From CBDFGS01 sp965247255 (GTDB lineage: Bacteria; Chloroflexota; Dehalococcoidia; Lucifugimonadales; CAUZJF01): 64,000 nt of DNA. The number at the start of each line of letters is the position of its first letter. Position 1 is the stretch's first letter. The DNA lies in contig CBDFGS010000012.1 of the NCBI GenBank assembly GCA_965247255.1, positions 558,001-622,000 on the forward strand, in the 5' to 3' direction. The position numbers and the translations under genes are program-made. A model generated the notes under the pieces. The model saw only the letters and a program-made list of their open reading frames with translations. It did no database searches and had not been told where the DNA came from. Below, in pieces: positions 42,221-50,039 of the stretch.

Positions 42221-43906
42221 ATGGCTACAGATGTCAAGCCGGACCTGAAGCACAAGAGCCGCGTCGTTACGGAAGGGCCCAACAGGGCCCCGGCGCGCTC
42301 CATGCTCCGGGCCATAGGGCTGAAAGACGAGGATATGGAGAAGCCGTTCGTTGCGCTGGGCAACCTCGCCAGCGACGTCACTCCCTGCAACGTCCACCTC
42401 ACCAGGCTGGCGGAGAAGGTGAAGGAGGGTGTCTGGAACGCCAACAGCGTGCCTTTCATGTTCGGCACCATAACCGTGAGCGACGGTATCTCGATGGGCA
42501 CCGAGGGCATGAAGGGCTCGCTTGTGAGCCGGGAAGTCATCGCCGACTCCATCGAGACGATCACCTTCGCCGAGAGCATGGACGGCCTCATCGTCGTGGC
42601 GGCTTGCGACAAGAACATGCCTGGCGCGCTGATGGCCATGGCGAGGCTCAACGTCCCCTCTCTCTTCTTCTACGGCGGCGCCATCCTTCCGGGGCACTTC
42701 AAGGGCGAGGACGTGAACATCCAGGACATGTTCGAGGCGGTGGGCTCGTACTCGCAGGGCAAGATGTCGCTGGAGGACCTGCTCGCCATGGAACGCGTCG
42801 CCTGCCCAGGTGAGGGCGCGTGCGCTGGTATGTTCACGGCCAACACCATGTCCTCGGCAATCGAGGCCCTCGGCATGTCCATACCCGGAGCCGCCTCCGT
42901 GCCCGCTGTCGACCCGCGCAACGAGGACATCGCTCTGAGCACCGGTGCAGTCCACCACAACCTGCTAGAACGCAGTATCAAGCCTCGCGACATCATGACC
43001 CGAGATGCCTTCGAGAACGCCATCATGGTGGTACTTGCGATGGGTGGCTCCACAAACGCAGTACTTCACCTGCTGGCCATCGCACACGAAGCGGACGTCG
43101 ACCTCGAGATCGATGATTTCGACCGCCTGAGCCGTACCACGCCGTACATTACCGACCTTCGCCCGGGTGGCCGCTTCGTCATGTCCGACGTGGACAAGTC
43201 CGGCGGCGTGCCCGTCGTAATGAACGAGCTCCTGAACGCCGGCCTCCTCCACGGTGACGTCCTCACGGTAACCGGGAAAAGCATGGCCGAGAATCTGGCG
43301 CAATTCGCGACCGGGCCAGACAGTCGAGTGATCTACCCGGCGTCGGCCCCGCGCAGCCCAACGGGGGGGCTCGTGATCCTCAAGGGCAACCTCGCGCCCG
43401 AGGGCGCGGTCATGAAGGTGGCGGGAACCAAGCATCTCAGCCACGAGGGCCCCGCCCGCGTGTTCGACGGAGAGCGCGCGGCATTCGAAGCCGTGACGAG
43501 CGGCGAGATAATCGAAGGCGACGTTGTCGTGCTGCGGTACGAGGGCCCCAAGGGCGGGCCGGGGATGCAGGAGATGCTCTCGGTCACTGGCGCCATCGTG
43601 GGGCAGGGGCTGGGCGAGAGCGTCTTGCTCATGACGGACGGCCGTTTCTCAGGCGCCACGCGCGGCGCCTCCATCGGCCACGTTGCCCCCGAAGCGGCCG
43701 TTGGCGGCCCGATAGCGCTGGTCAATGACGGCGACGTCGTCGTAATGGACGTTGAGACGCGAGAGCTTAGCGTACGCATCTCCGACGAGGAGATGGCCCG
43801 CCGCCGCCGCGACTGGACCGCGCCTCCTCCCAACTACGAGGCCGGCGTCATGGCCAAGTACGCCAAGCTCGTCTCTTCCGCCTCCCGCGGCGCCGTCACG
43901 ACGTAG
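42221..43906 (+). CDS. ilvD: Dihydroxy-acid dehydratase
   Basis: Fe-S dehydratase of branched-chain amino acid synthesis, 561 residues, full length. Cluster cysteines lie in TPCNVHL, VAACDKNMPG and CPGEGACAGMFTANTM; the substrate block MGGSTNAVLHLLAIAHEA and the C-terminal LMTDGRFSGATRGASIGHVAPEA are both conserved. ATG 42221 follows CGAGGAG. No other ilv gene is nearby. Confidence 0.96.
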   Translation: MATDVKPDLKHKSRVVTEGPNRAPARSMLRAIGLKDEDMEKPFVALGNLASDVTPCNVHLTRLAEKVKEGVWNANSVPFMFGTITVSDGISMGTEGMKGSLVSREVIADSIETITFAESMDGLIVVAACDKNMPGALMAMARLNVPSLFFYGGAILPGHFKGEDVNIQDMFEAVGSYSQGKMSLEDLLAMERVACPGEGACAGMFTANTMSSAIEALGMSIPGAASVPAVDPRNEDIALSTGAVHHNLLERSIKPRDIMTRDAFENAIMVVLAMGGSTNAVLHLLAIAHEADVDLEIDDFDRLSRTTPYITDLRPGGRFVMSDVDKSGGVPVVMNELLNAGLLHGDVLTVTGKSMAENLAQFATGPDSRVIYPASAPRSPTGGLVILKGNLAPEGAVMKVAGTKHLSHEGPARVFDGERAAFEAVTSGEIIEGDVVVLRYEGPKGGPGMQEMLSVTGAIVGQGLGESVLLMTDGRFSGATRGASIGHVAPEAAVGGPIALVNDGDVVVMDVETRELSVRISDEEMARRRRDWTAPPPNYEAGVMAKYAKLVSSASRGAVTT

Positions 43907-44006
43907 GGGCAGACGAGCCGAGCTCCTAGGCAATACTGTCCGTTGTTATCCTCATTCCCGGTCTTATATAATTGGTCAAAATGGCCAAATGATCAATGGA
44001 GGAGCC

Positions 44007-44309
44007 GTGAAAAAGACTGTAAGCGCATCGCAGGCCAAATATCAGTTCTCCTCGCTGATAGCAGAAGTGGCTATCAGGGGCAATCGCATTCTTATTGAGC
44101 GCCGCGGGAAGCCCGCCGCGGCTATCGTGAGCGTCGGTGACCTCGACCGCCTGGAGAACGGGCAACCGACTACGGAACGGCCCGTCGGCGCTCTGGCCTT
44201 AGTCGGCGCTTGGGCAGATATGGGCGACGACGCTATAGATGCGTTTGTGCGAGACATATACGCTAGCAGAGAACAAGACCAGGGAAGGCACGTGGAGCTG
44301 GAAGCGTGA
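44007..44309 (+). CDS. Phd/YefM-type antitoxin
   Basis: 100-residue protein. The N-terminal half is a Phd/YefM DNA-binding domain: VSASQAKYQFSSLIAEVAIRGNRILIERRGKPAAAIVSVGDLDRLE. The C-terminal half is the flexible toxin-neutralising tail. The GTG 44007 start follows GGAGGAG; the open frame extends far upstream into ilvD but without support. Its stop overlaps the toxin start by 4 nt, the usual arrangement, and the complex should repress its own promoter. Confidence 0.85.
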   Translation: MKKTVSASQAKYQFSSLIAEVAIRGNRILIERRGKPAAAIVSVGDLDRLENGQPTTERPVGALALVGAWADMGDDAIDAFVRDIYASREQDQGRHVELEA

Positions 44310-44719
44310 AGTACCTTCTCGACACAGATACCCTAAGCAACCTTCTCAAGAAGGCGCCTTCGGTAATGTTGATCGCCAGGCTGGCGGCGGTTCCGATAGA
44401 AGAGCAGGCCACTTCCAGTATCACGGTGGGAGAGATGGCCTTTGGGGCTTATCGGAGCGGAGAGCGTGCAGCTTTTCTACTAGGACAGATCCGCAATAGG
44501 CTGTTGCCCAACCTTACAGTGCTCCCCTTTGACGGCGCCGCTGCCTGGCGGTACGGCGACATCAGGGCGGAGCTTGAGCGCCGTGGGACTCCCACCGGCG
44601 ACTCGGACTTGAGAATCGGCGCCATTGCGTTGGTTCATGGCCTAACGGTCGTTACAGGCAATGTTCGGCACTTTGGTCGGATTTCTACACTGAAAGTGGA
44701 GAACTGGCTAGATGTGTAG
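44306..44719 (+). CDS. VapC-type PIN-domain toxin
   Basis: 137-residue PIN ribonuclease. Acidic residues of the active site lie in LLDTDTLSNLL (first Asp), SSITVGEMAFG (Glu) and DSDLRIGAIAL (Asp), with TGNVRHF near the end where most VapCs have TxNxxHF. GTG 44306 overlaps the antitoxin stop. Targets of such toxins are usually tRNA or rRNA; the target here is unknown. Confidence 0.87.
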   Translation: MKYLLDTDTLSNLLKKAPSVMLIARLAAVPIEEQATSSITVGEMAFGAYRSGERAAFLLGQIRNRLLPNLTVLPFDGAAAWRYGDIRAELERRGTPTGDSDLRIGAIALVHGLTVVTGNVRHFGRISTLKVENWLDV

Positions 44720-44829
44720 GTATCGCGTGTTGTCGGCCTAGCATGAGGCTGGCGGGGTAGGTCCAATCACGCTCGGCTGCCGTGCGTCCCGGGTCACCAG
44801 TTTCGAGTTCGGGCGTGAGTTCACGGGGC

Positions 44830-45858
44830 TCAGCGGCCCAGTTCCCCGCGCACGATATTCGTCCCCGCCACCAGCGCCTCAAGCTTCAGGTACGCGAGCC
44901 AGCGTGGAAGCTGGAAGAAGCCGCAGTCGGGGTTGAGGTACAGCTTCTCGGCCGGGACGTACTCCAGCAGCTCGCGGATCCGTTCGGCCACGTCCTCCGG
45001 CGTCTCCACGTAGAACGACTTCACGTCGACGACACCCGCGCCCAGCTCCCGGTCCACGCTGAACTCCCGCCAGAGGTCGCTCTCGCTCATCTCGCGGTTG
45101 GCGAACTCCAGAACCAGCTGCTCCGCCTTGGCCTCCAGCAGCGCGGGAAACATCCAGCGGTAGCTGCGCTTGCCGCGGGACCGGCTTCCCAGGTTGCCGA
45201 AGCAGACGTGCAAAGCGTTCTTGGCGTTTACGCCCTCTATCGTCGCGTTGTACAGGTCCACCCACTCCTTCAGCTCGCCCGGGATAATCGCGAACGACGG
45301 CTCGTCCAGCTGTATGTAGTCGGCGCCGGCCGCCACCGCCGCCTTCAGCTCGGCGTTGATCACACTGGCGAACTCCCAGGCCAGGTCGAGGCGGCCCTTG
45401 TACGCGTCCCCCGGGCGAATGTGGATCGTGATCGTGAGCGGGCCGGGGCACGTTACTTTGATCGGCTTGGAGGTGTGCTCTTTCGCGTACTCGAACTCCT
45501 CCACGATTCCCAGGCCCTCCGGAACGGTGACCTTATCGACGGCGCGATATCGCTGGGGGCTGTCGTAGCCGTAGAGGCCAACCTTCCGGAGCGGGGCCTC
45601 TTCCTCTATCCCTGACATCCGGTCGTAGAAGCTCTGGACGAAGTACCAGCGCCGCATCTCGCCGTCGCTGATGATGTCGATTCCGGCGCGCTCCTGGTCG
45701 AGTATCGCTATGTTGACCGCGTCGTCCATGGTCTCGCGGACGTCCGTCTTCCCGTAGTTGCCCTTCTCGATCTCGGCCAGGGCGGTCCACAGCCAGCTCG
45801 GCGTCGCATGGCTCCCAATAACGGTCGTGGGCAACAGGATGTCGGAGCTGGCGGTCAT
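44830..45858 (-). CDS. Cobalamin-independent methionine synthase (MetE C-terminal) family protein
   Basis: 342-residue TIM-barrel protein that matches the short, single-domain MetE relatives common in Archaea and Chloroflexota. Features: TTVIGSHATPSWLW start, ISDGEMRRWYFVQSF, CPGPLTITIHI, GADYIQLDEPSFAI, LHVCFGNLGS and LYLNPDCGFFQLP; the His and two Cys (CFGN, NPDCGF) are candidate zinc ligands. It probably moves a methyl group to a thiol, but the donor is uncertain. ATG 45858 follows AAGGGGA; a longer open frame upstream has no support. Confidence 0.85.
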   Translation of the reverse strand: MTASSDILLPTTVIGSHATPSWLWTALAEIEKGNYGKTDVRETMDDAVNIAILDQERAGIDIISDGEMRRWYFVQSFYDRMSGIEEEAPLRKVGLYGYDSPQRYRAVDKVTVPEGLGIVEEFEYAKEHTSKPIKVTCPGPLTITIHIRPGDAYKGRLDLAWEFASVINAELKAAVAAGADYIQLDEPSFAIIPGELKEWVDLYNATIEGVNAKNALHVCFGNLGSRSRGKRSYRWMFPALLEAKAEQLVLEFANREMSESDLWREFSVDRELGAGVVDVKSFYVETPEDVAERIRELLEYVPAEKLYLNPDCGFFQLPRWLAYLKLEALVAGTNIVRGELGR

Positions 45859-45895
45859 CAATGGTCCCCTTCCGTGTAGGTGTGGAGGCGCGCCA

Positions 45896-45904
45896 ATTAT
45901 AGCA
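45896..45904 (-). promoter_or_regulatory. Extended -10 promoter of the MetE-like gene
   Basis: Minus-strand TGCTATAAT, 37 bp upstream of the ATG. No riboswitch-like structure is visible in the leader. Confidence 0.5.
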
Positions 45905-45951
45905 CCGGCCAGCCTCCTCCCCGATGGCGCTACGGTTGGCCTCCGTATTCG

Positions 45952-45980
45952 TTGCGAACCGGAGGAGCGCCCGATATAAT
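45952..45980 (+). promoter_or_regulatory. Sigma70 promoter of the small Tat-signal gene
   Basis: TTGCGA (45952-45957), a 17-bp spacer and TATAAT (45975-45980), 38 bp before the TTG start. Confidence 0.65.
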
Positions 45981-46018
45981 GTGCCGCGTTCGCCAACACA
46001 GACGTGGGAAGGAACACC

Positions 46019-46222
46019 TTGGCCCAGGACCCAGGCGGTAAACGTCTCTACTCCCGACGCGGTTTCCTGGAGAAAGTGCCCCTCGCCGGAGCGGGAGCCT
46101 TGCTGGCAACGGTGCTTGGGGGCAGGCTCTCTGCGCTACGCCCGCGCCGTAAGGCGTCGCCGCCGGTCTTCCCTAAGGGCTCGATATTCACCCCCGCCGG
46201 GCGGTCGAGCGATAAGTCCTAG
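46019..46222 (+). CDS. Small protein with twin-arginine-like signal
   Basis: 67 residues. An SRRGFLEKVPLAGAGALLATVLGG segment, in two overlapping parts, has the RRxFL core and hydrophobic stretch of a Tat signal. It is followed by a basic ~25-residue tail with PPVFPKGSIFTPAG. TTG 46019 follows GGAAGGAA by 4 bp and sits behind a good promoter; GTG 46004 is an alternative. The mature part is too short for an enzyme, so it may be a membrane-anchored subunit or companion. I do not recognise a family. Confidence 0.55.
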   Translation: MAQDPGGKRLYSRRGFLEKVPLAGAGALLATVLGGRLSALRPRRKASPPVFPKGSIFTPAGRSSDKS

Positions 46223-46372
46223 GGGGTTGTCCTGGGATCCGCTCAGACGAGTCGCATCATCTGATCTCAATAAGACCGCCCGTGATTTTCTTTACCCACA
46301 CCCCCTTGCATTCTCGTTTGCCTACGCTTGAAGGCGCAGCTGGCCGGACTTGACCAGCTCGGAGGATTCGAC

Positions 46373-46966
46373 ATGCAGCAACCCTTAAAAACGACGGTTC
46401 TCGCCTACGCCCTGGTCCCGAGGATCAGCGCTCGGGCCGACGCCGTTCTCGACGCCGTCTTGATAGTGGGGTTTGCGGCACTCACGGGACTAGCCGCCCA
46501 GGTGTCCGTCTACCTCAACCCGGCCGTCCCAATCACGGGACAGACCTTCGCCGTGCTGATGACCGGCGCCGTCCTCGGCAGCAAACGCGGCGCCGCCAGC
46601 ATGCTCGTATATCTGGGGACGGGGGTCGCCGGAGTACCTGTTTTCGCCCCCGACGGGCCGATATCGGGCTCCAGCAGAGGATACATACTGGGTTTCGTGG
46701 CAGCGGCGTTCATCGTAGGGCTTATGGTAGAGCGGGGGTGGGGCCGCAATCCGTTGAAGCTCGCCGCCGCGATGTTAGCTGGGGAAGTCGCCATCTACGC
46801 CTTCGGACTGCCCTGGCTGGCCTTCTACATCCCGGCGGCGAAGCTTTACGACTGGGGCCTGAAGGAATTCATAATCGGCGATGCCATCAAGCTCGTGCTG
46901 GCGGCGTCGGGGGTCCCGCTGGCCTGGGCAGGAATCCGCCGACTAAAGGGCGAGGACGGCCAATAG
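46373..46966 (+). CDS. bioY: Biotin transporter substrate-binding (S) component BioY
   Basis: 197-residue membrane protein with six helices. The BioY signature is VPITGQTFAVLMTGAVLGSKRGAASMLVYLGTGVAGVPVF, here broken over residues ~48-88. It captures biotin for an ECF-type transporter or works alone. ATG 46373 is chosen because GGAGG lies 8 bp upstream; the open frame begins 15 codons earlier. No bioM/bioN genes adjoin it. Confidence 0.9.
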   Translation: MQQPLKTTVLAYALVPRISARADAVLDAVLIVGFAALTGLAAQVSVYLNPAVPITGQTFAVLMTGAVLGSKRGAASMLVYLGTGVAGVPVFAPDGPISGSSRGYILGFVAAAFIVGLMVERGWGRNPLKLAAAMLAGEVAIYAFGLPWLAFYIPAAKLYDWGLKEFIIGDAIKLVLAASGVPLAWAGIRRLKGEDGQ

Positions 46967-47232
46967 CCTGCTTTCGCAAGTGCATGTGGCCGGCGTGTCC
47001 CCCGTCTCGGCCCGGTAGCCGAATCCCATGTAGCTCCGGTCTCCCCTCCTCAGTCGAAGTGCCAGACGCTACGTGTTAACGCCCGATCGCAGTAACCTAA
47101 GCCCCGTTTCCGCGTTTAACCTCTTGACGCCGCTCTCTCGTGAAATGGCGCCGTGCGTCTTGTAGAATGGCGTTAGAGCATCACCCGCGGATAGCGCCCA
47201 TTCGCGAGCCCCTGGCATTGGATGGAGTTGCC

Positions 47233-48537
47233 ATGTTTAGACGACGCGCGACTACCTCACTAATCGGAGCAGCGCTCGCGTTCGCTTTTATTTCGGCCTC
47301 TTGCGGCGGGAGCGCGACGGACCCGGCGCCTGCGGAGGCGCCGCAAGCGGAGGCTCCCCCCGCGGCGCAGGTCGCGCCTGACCCTCAGCCGGCCGAGCCT
47401 GCCGCAGAAGCCGCGCCAGCCACGAAGACGGCCCCCGAGCCCACAGCAGTGCCAGAGCCGGCTACCGCGGCGTCAGCGCGGACCGGCGATGAGAAGCTGG
47501 CGCCGGAGTTGACCGGCATCAATAGCTGGATCAACTCGCAGCCGCTTACTCTGGAGGGCCAGCGCGGCAACGTCGTGCTCATCGACTTCTGGACGTACAC
47601 GTGTATCAACTGCATACGGACCCTACCCTACATCAAGGACTGGCACGAAAAGTATGCCGACGAGGGCCTCGTGATCATCGGTGTCCACACGCCCGAGTTC
47701 GAGTTCGAAAAGAACAGGGACAACGTAGTCGAGTTCATGGGCAAAGAGATGCTCAAGTACGCCGTCGCGCAGGACAACGACTACGGGACGTGGAGGGCTT
47801 TCGAGAACAGGTTCTGGCCTGCCAAATACCTGATAGACAAGGACGGCTATATCCGATACATGCACTTCGGGGAGGGCGCTTACGAGGAGACGGAGCGGAA
47901 GATTCGCGACCTGCTGGCCGAGAAGGGCGCGGCCATGGCCCAGATCAGCCTGGATACCAGACCGGAGCTAGAGCACGACCCCAAGGCCGCCTCGGGCGAC
48001 CCACTGACCAGCCAGACCAGGGAGCTGTACGCAGGGTACGAACGCAATTACAACGCCGCGGCCGCGCGAAGAATGCCGCCGTACATCGTGCAACGGAAGT
48101 TCTACGACGAGATCGACGCCGATACCGAATATCAGGACCCCGGGGAGCACGTCAACCACTTCATCTATCTACACGGGCTGTGGCGCAATGGACGTGAGAG
48201 CCTGACACACTCCCGGATGACCGAGAACTTCGAGGACTACCTGCTCGTCAAGTTCTTCGCCCGCACCGTCAACGTCGTCTTCGCTCCCGAGGGCGCCGAG
48301 GCCTACGACGTGAGAGTCACTCTGGACGGCAAACCCGTGGACGCCACGCAGGCGGGCGCCGACATCCAGTTCGACGTCGACGGAAATAGCTTTGTGCGCG
48401 TCGATGAGCCGCGAATGTACCGCATTGTAAAGATACCCGAGTTCGGCGGCTACGAAATGAAGCTGAGCTCCAACTCCGAGCACTTTACCGTTTTCGCCTA
48501 CACCTTTGGCTCGTATATGGAAGAGCCGGAGGCATAG
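47233..48537 (+). CDS. DipZ-like thioredoxin lipoprotein
   Basis: 434-residue exported lipoprotein. Signal segment with lipobox ISASC, an Ala/Pro/Glu linker (~70 residues), a thioredoxin domain (residues ~95-240) whose redox motif is TYTCINCIRTLPY, and a C-terminal carbohydrate-binding-like beta-sandwich (VNVVFAPEGAEAYDVRVTLDG ... FTVFAYTFGS) as in the soluble part of DipZ. The CcdA-type membrane domain of DipZ is absent, so electrons must come from another protein. ATG 47233 has GGAG just upstream. The next gene overlaps its 3' end. Confidence 0.83.
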   Translation: MFRRRATTSLIGAALAFAFISASCGGSATDPAPAEAPQAEAPPAAQVAPDPQPAEPAAEAAPATKTAPEPTAVPEPATAASARTGDEKLAPELTGINSWINSQPLTLEGQRGNVVLIDFWTYTCINCIRTLPYIKDWHEKYADEGLVIIGVHTPEFEFEKNRDNVVEFMGKEMLKYAVAQDNDYGTWRAFENRFWPAKYLIDKDGYIRYMHFGEGAYEETERKIRDLLAEKGAAMAQISLDTRPELEHDPKAASGDPLTSQTRELYAGYERNYNAAAARRMPPYIVQRKFYDEIDADTEYQDPGEHVNHFIYLHGLWRNGRESLTHSRMTENFEDYLLVKFFARTVNVVFAPEGAEAYDVRVTLDGKPVDATQAGADIQFDVDGNSFVRVDEPRMYRIVKIPEFGGYEMKLSSNSEHFTVFAYTFGSYMEEPEA

Positions 48538-49498
48538 CATCCTTTCCTTGCTGCGCTACATCTCTACGGCGTTCGCTCTGACCGGTCTGCTGGCGCTAGC
48601 CTGTTCTCAAGAGCTACAGGAGCCGATCGGCGACCCTCCCGACGGGGGACCTCCGCCGGCAGCGGAGGCGTCCACCCTGGAGTTCGCGCCCCTTATCAAG
48701 GGCCCGAGGTCCCCGGAGGGCGTCCAGGCCATCCTCGGCACGCCCGACATAGGCGTCGGAGTGCATCGCGTGGGATTCGTGCTCACCTCGCCCGAAGGGT
48801 TTGTGACGGCCCCCGCGGCGACCGTGACACTCAAACGCTTTGCAAGCGACGACTCGAAAGGGGAGGCGAGAGAGACCGTCACAGCGTCGTATCACCCCTG
48901 GCCGTATGGCAGCCGAGGCCTGTACGCCGCCGAGTTCCGGTTTGACTCGCCGGGCGGCTGGGGCCTCGACATATCGACGGAAGCCCCCGACGGATCGAAA
49001 CAGACCGCCGAGCTCCGGTTCGAAGTCCCTGATGCGCCGCTGGCGCCGGCCGTCGGTGCGCAGGCGATCAAGAGCAATAGCAAGACCGTGGCCGACGTGG
49101 AGAGCCTCGCCGAGCTCACCACTGGCTCGACCAGAGACCCCGACCTCTACCAGACGACCATCGCCGACGCGGTGTCGAGCGGCCTCCCCACCGTGGTGGT
49201 CTTCGCCAGCCCGGCCTTCTGCACCAATGAGGTCTGCGGGCCACAGCTTGAGGTCTTGCAGCAGCTCAAGGACAAGTACAGCGGACGGGCGAACTTCATC
49301 CATGTCGACTTCTACGACAACCCTCACGAGATTCAGGGAGACCTCGACAAGGCGGTTCTGTCTCCCGTCGTTCTCGAGTGGAAGCTGTCCAGCATAGAGT
49401 GGTCATTCGTGATCGCCTCCGACGGCACAATCACGGCCCGCTTCGAGGGGTTCGCCACCTTCGACGAGGTGGAGCAGGCGCTGCTCCGGCTGGTCTGA
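48506..49498 (+). CDS. Thioredoxin-like lipoprotein with CxxxxC motif
   Basis: 330-residue exported lipoprotein: signal segment with lipobox LLALAC, a middle Ig-like region (residues ~60-175, YHPWPYGSRGLYAAEFRFDSPGGWGL), and a C-terminal thioredoxin fold whose motif is ASPAFCTNEVCGPQLEVL, a CxxxxC in place of CxxC. It overlaps the upstream DipZ-like gene by 32 nt if TTG 48506 is used, so the pair is cotranscribed and probably forms an extracytoplasmic redox relay. A later in-frame TTG near 48548 is an alternative start. Confidence 0.75.
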   Translation: MARIWKSRRHSILSLLRYISTAFALTGLLALACSQELQEPIGDPPDGGPPPAAEASTLEFAPLIKGPRSPEGVQAILGTPDIGVGVHRVGFVLTSPEGFVTAPAATVTLKRFASDDSKGEARETVTASYHPWPYGSRGLYAAEFRFDSPGGWGLDISTEAPDGSKQTAELRFEVPDAPLAPAVGAQAIKSNSKTVADVESLAELTTGSTRDPDLYQTTIADAVSSGLPTVVVFASPAFCTNEVCGPQLEVLQQLKDKYSGRANFIHVDFYDNPHEIQGDLDKAVLSPVVLEWKLSSIEWSFVIASDGTITARFEGFATFDEVEQALLRLV

Positions 49499-49755
49499 TC
49501 GCGTTTCGCGAGTCCGCTGCCGCTCTTAGTTCCGTCGCCTCAGGCCCCCGGCAGAGCTAGCACAGCAGATATAATCCCGTAGTTAACCCGCCCTTCGATC
49601 CGGTTAACGCTGTTGTGTATAGGAAGCTCAGCGGGCTATCATGAGTCGATCTCATGATGTAGAGCTAGTCGGAAGGTGCTCTCGTTTCGCTCGGTCCCGC
49701 TGGGTAAGCAGCGAGTGAAGGCCCTCTGGGCGCTGCATGAGGGCACGCCGAATGC

Positions 49756-50034
49756 GTGGCGCTGATGCTCGAACGGGCCGTGGCCTTGGTACTACACAAA
49801 GCGAGTTCGATCGCCAGGTCTCTCGCCGACACTGCGCCGCCGTACCGCAGGCTAGAGGGCAGACTGGTTGCGAAAGATGTAACCCCGGACGGCCGGTACT
49901 ACATCCTCGTGGAAGAGGAGATGGTCGAGGTGGACTCCCTCACGTTTGACATTCTGATGGTGGGTGAAGCCCTCAGAGTCCGTTGCACCCGAGGCTACCG
50001 CGCGATCAACATCGACCGGCTTCTACCATCCTGA
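49756..50034 (+). CDS. Hypothetical protein, 92 residues
   Basis: Not recognised. The C-terminal half has alternating hydrophobic residues (RYYILVEEEMVEVDSLTFDILMVGEALRVRCTRGYRAINID), in keeping with a small beta-barrel, after a helical N-terminus. GTG 49756 has no strong ribosome-binding site. A TATAAT at 49570-49575 lies ~180 bp upstream. The gene is convergent with the Lon-like protease gene, 5 bp apart. Confidence 0.5.
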   Translation: MALMLERAVALVLHKASSIARSLADTAPPYRRLEGRLVAKDVTPDGRYYILVEEEMVEVDSLTFDILMVGEALRVRCTRGYRAINIDRLLPS

Positions 50035-50039
50035 CTACC

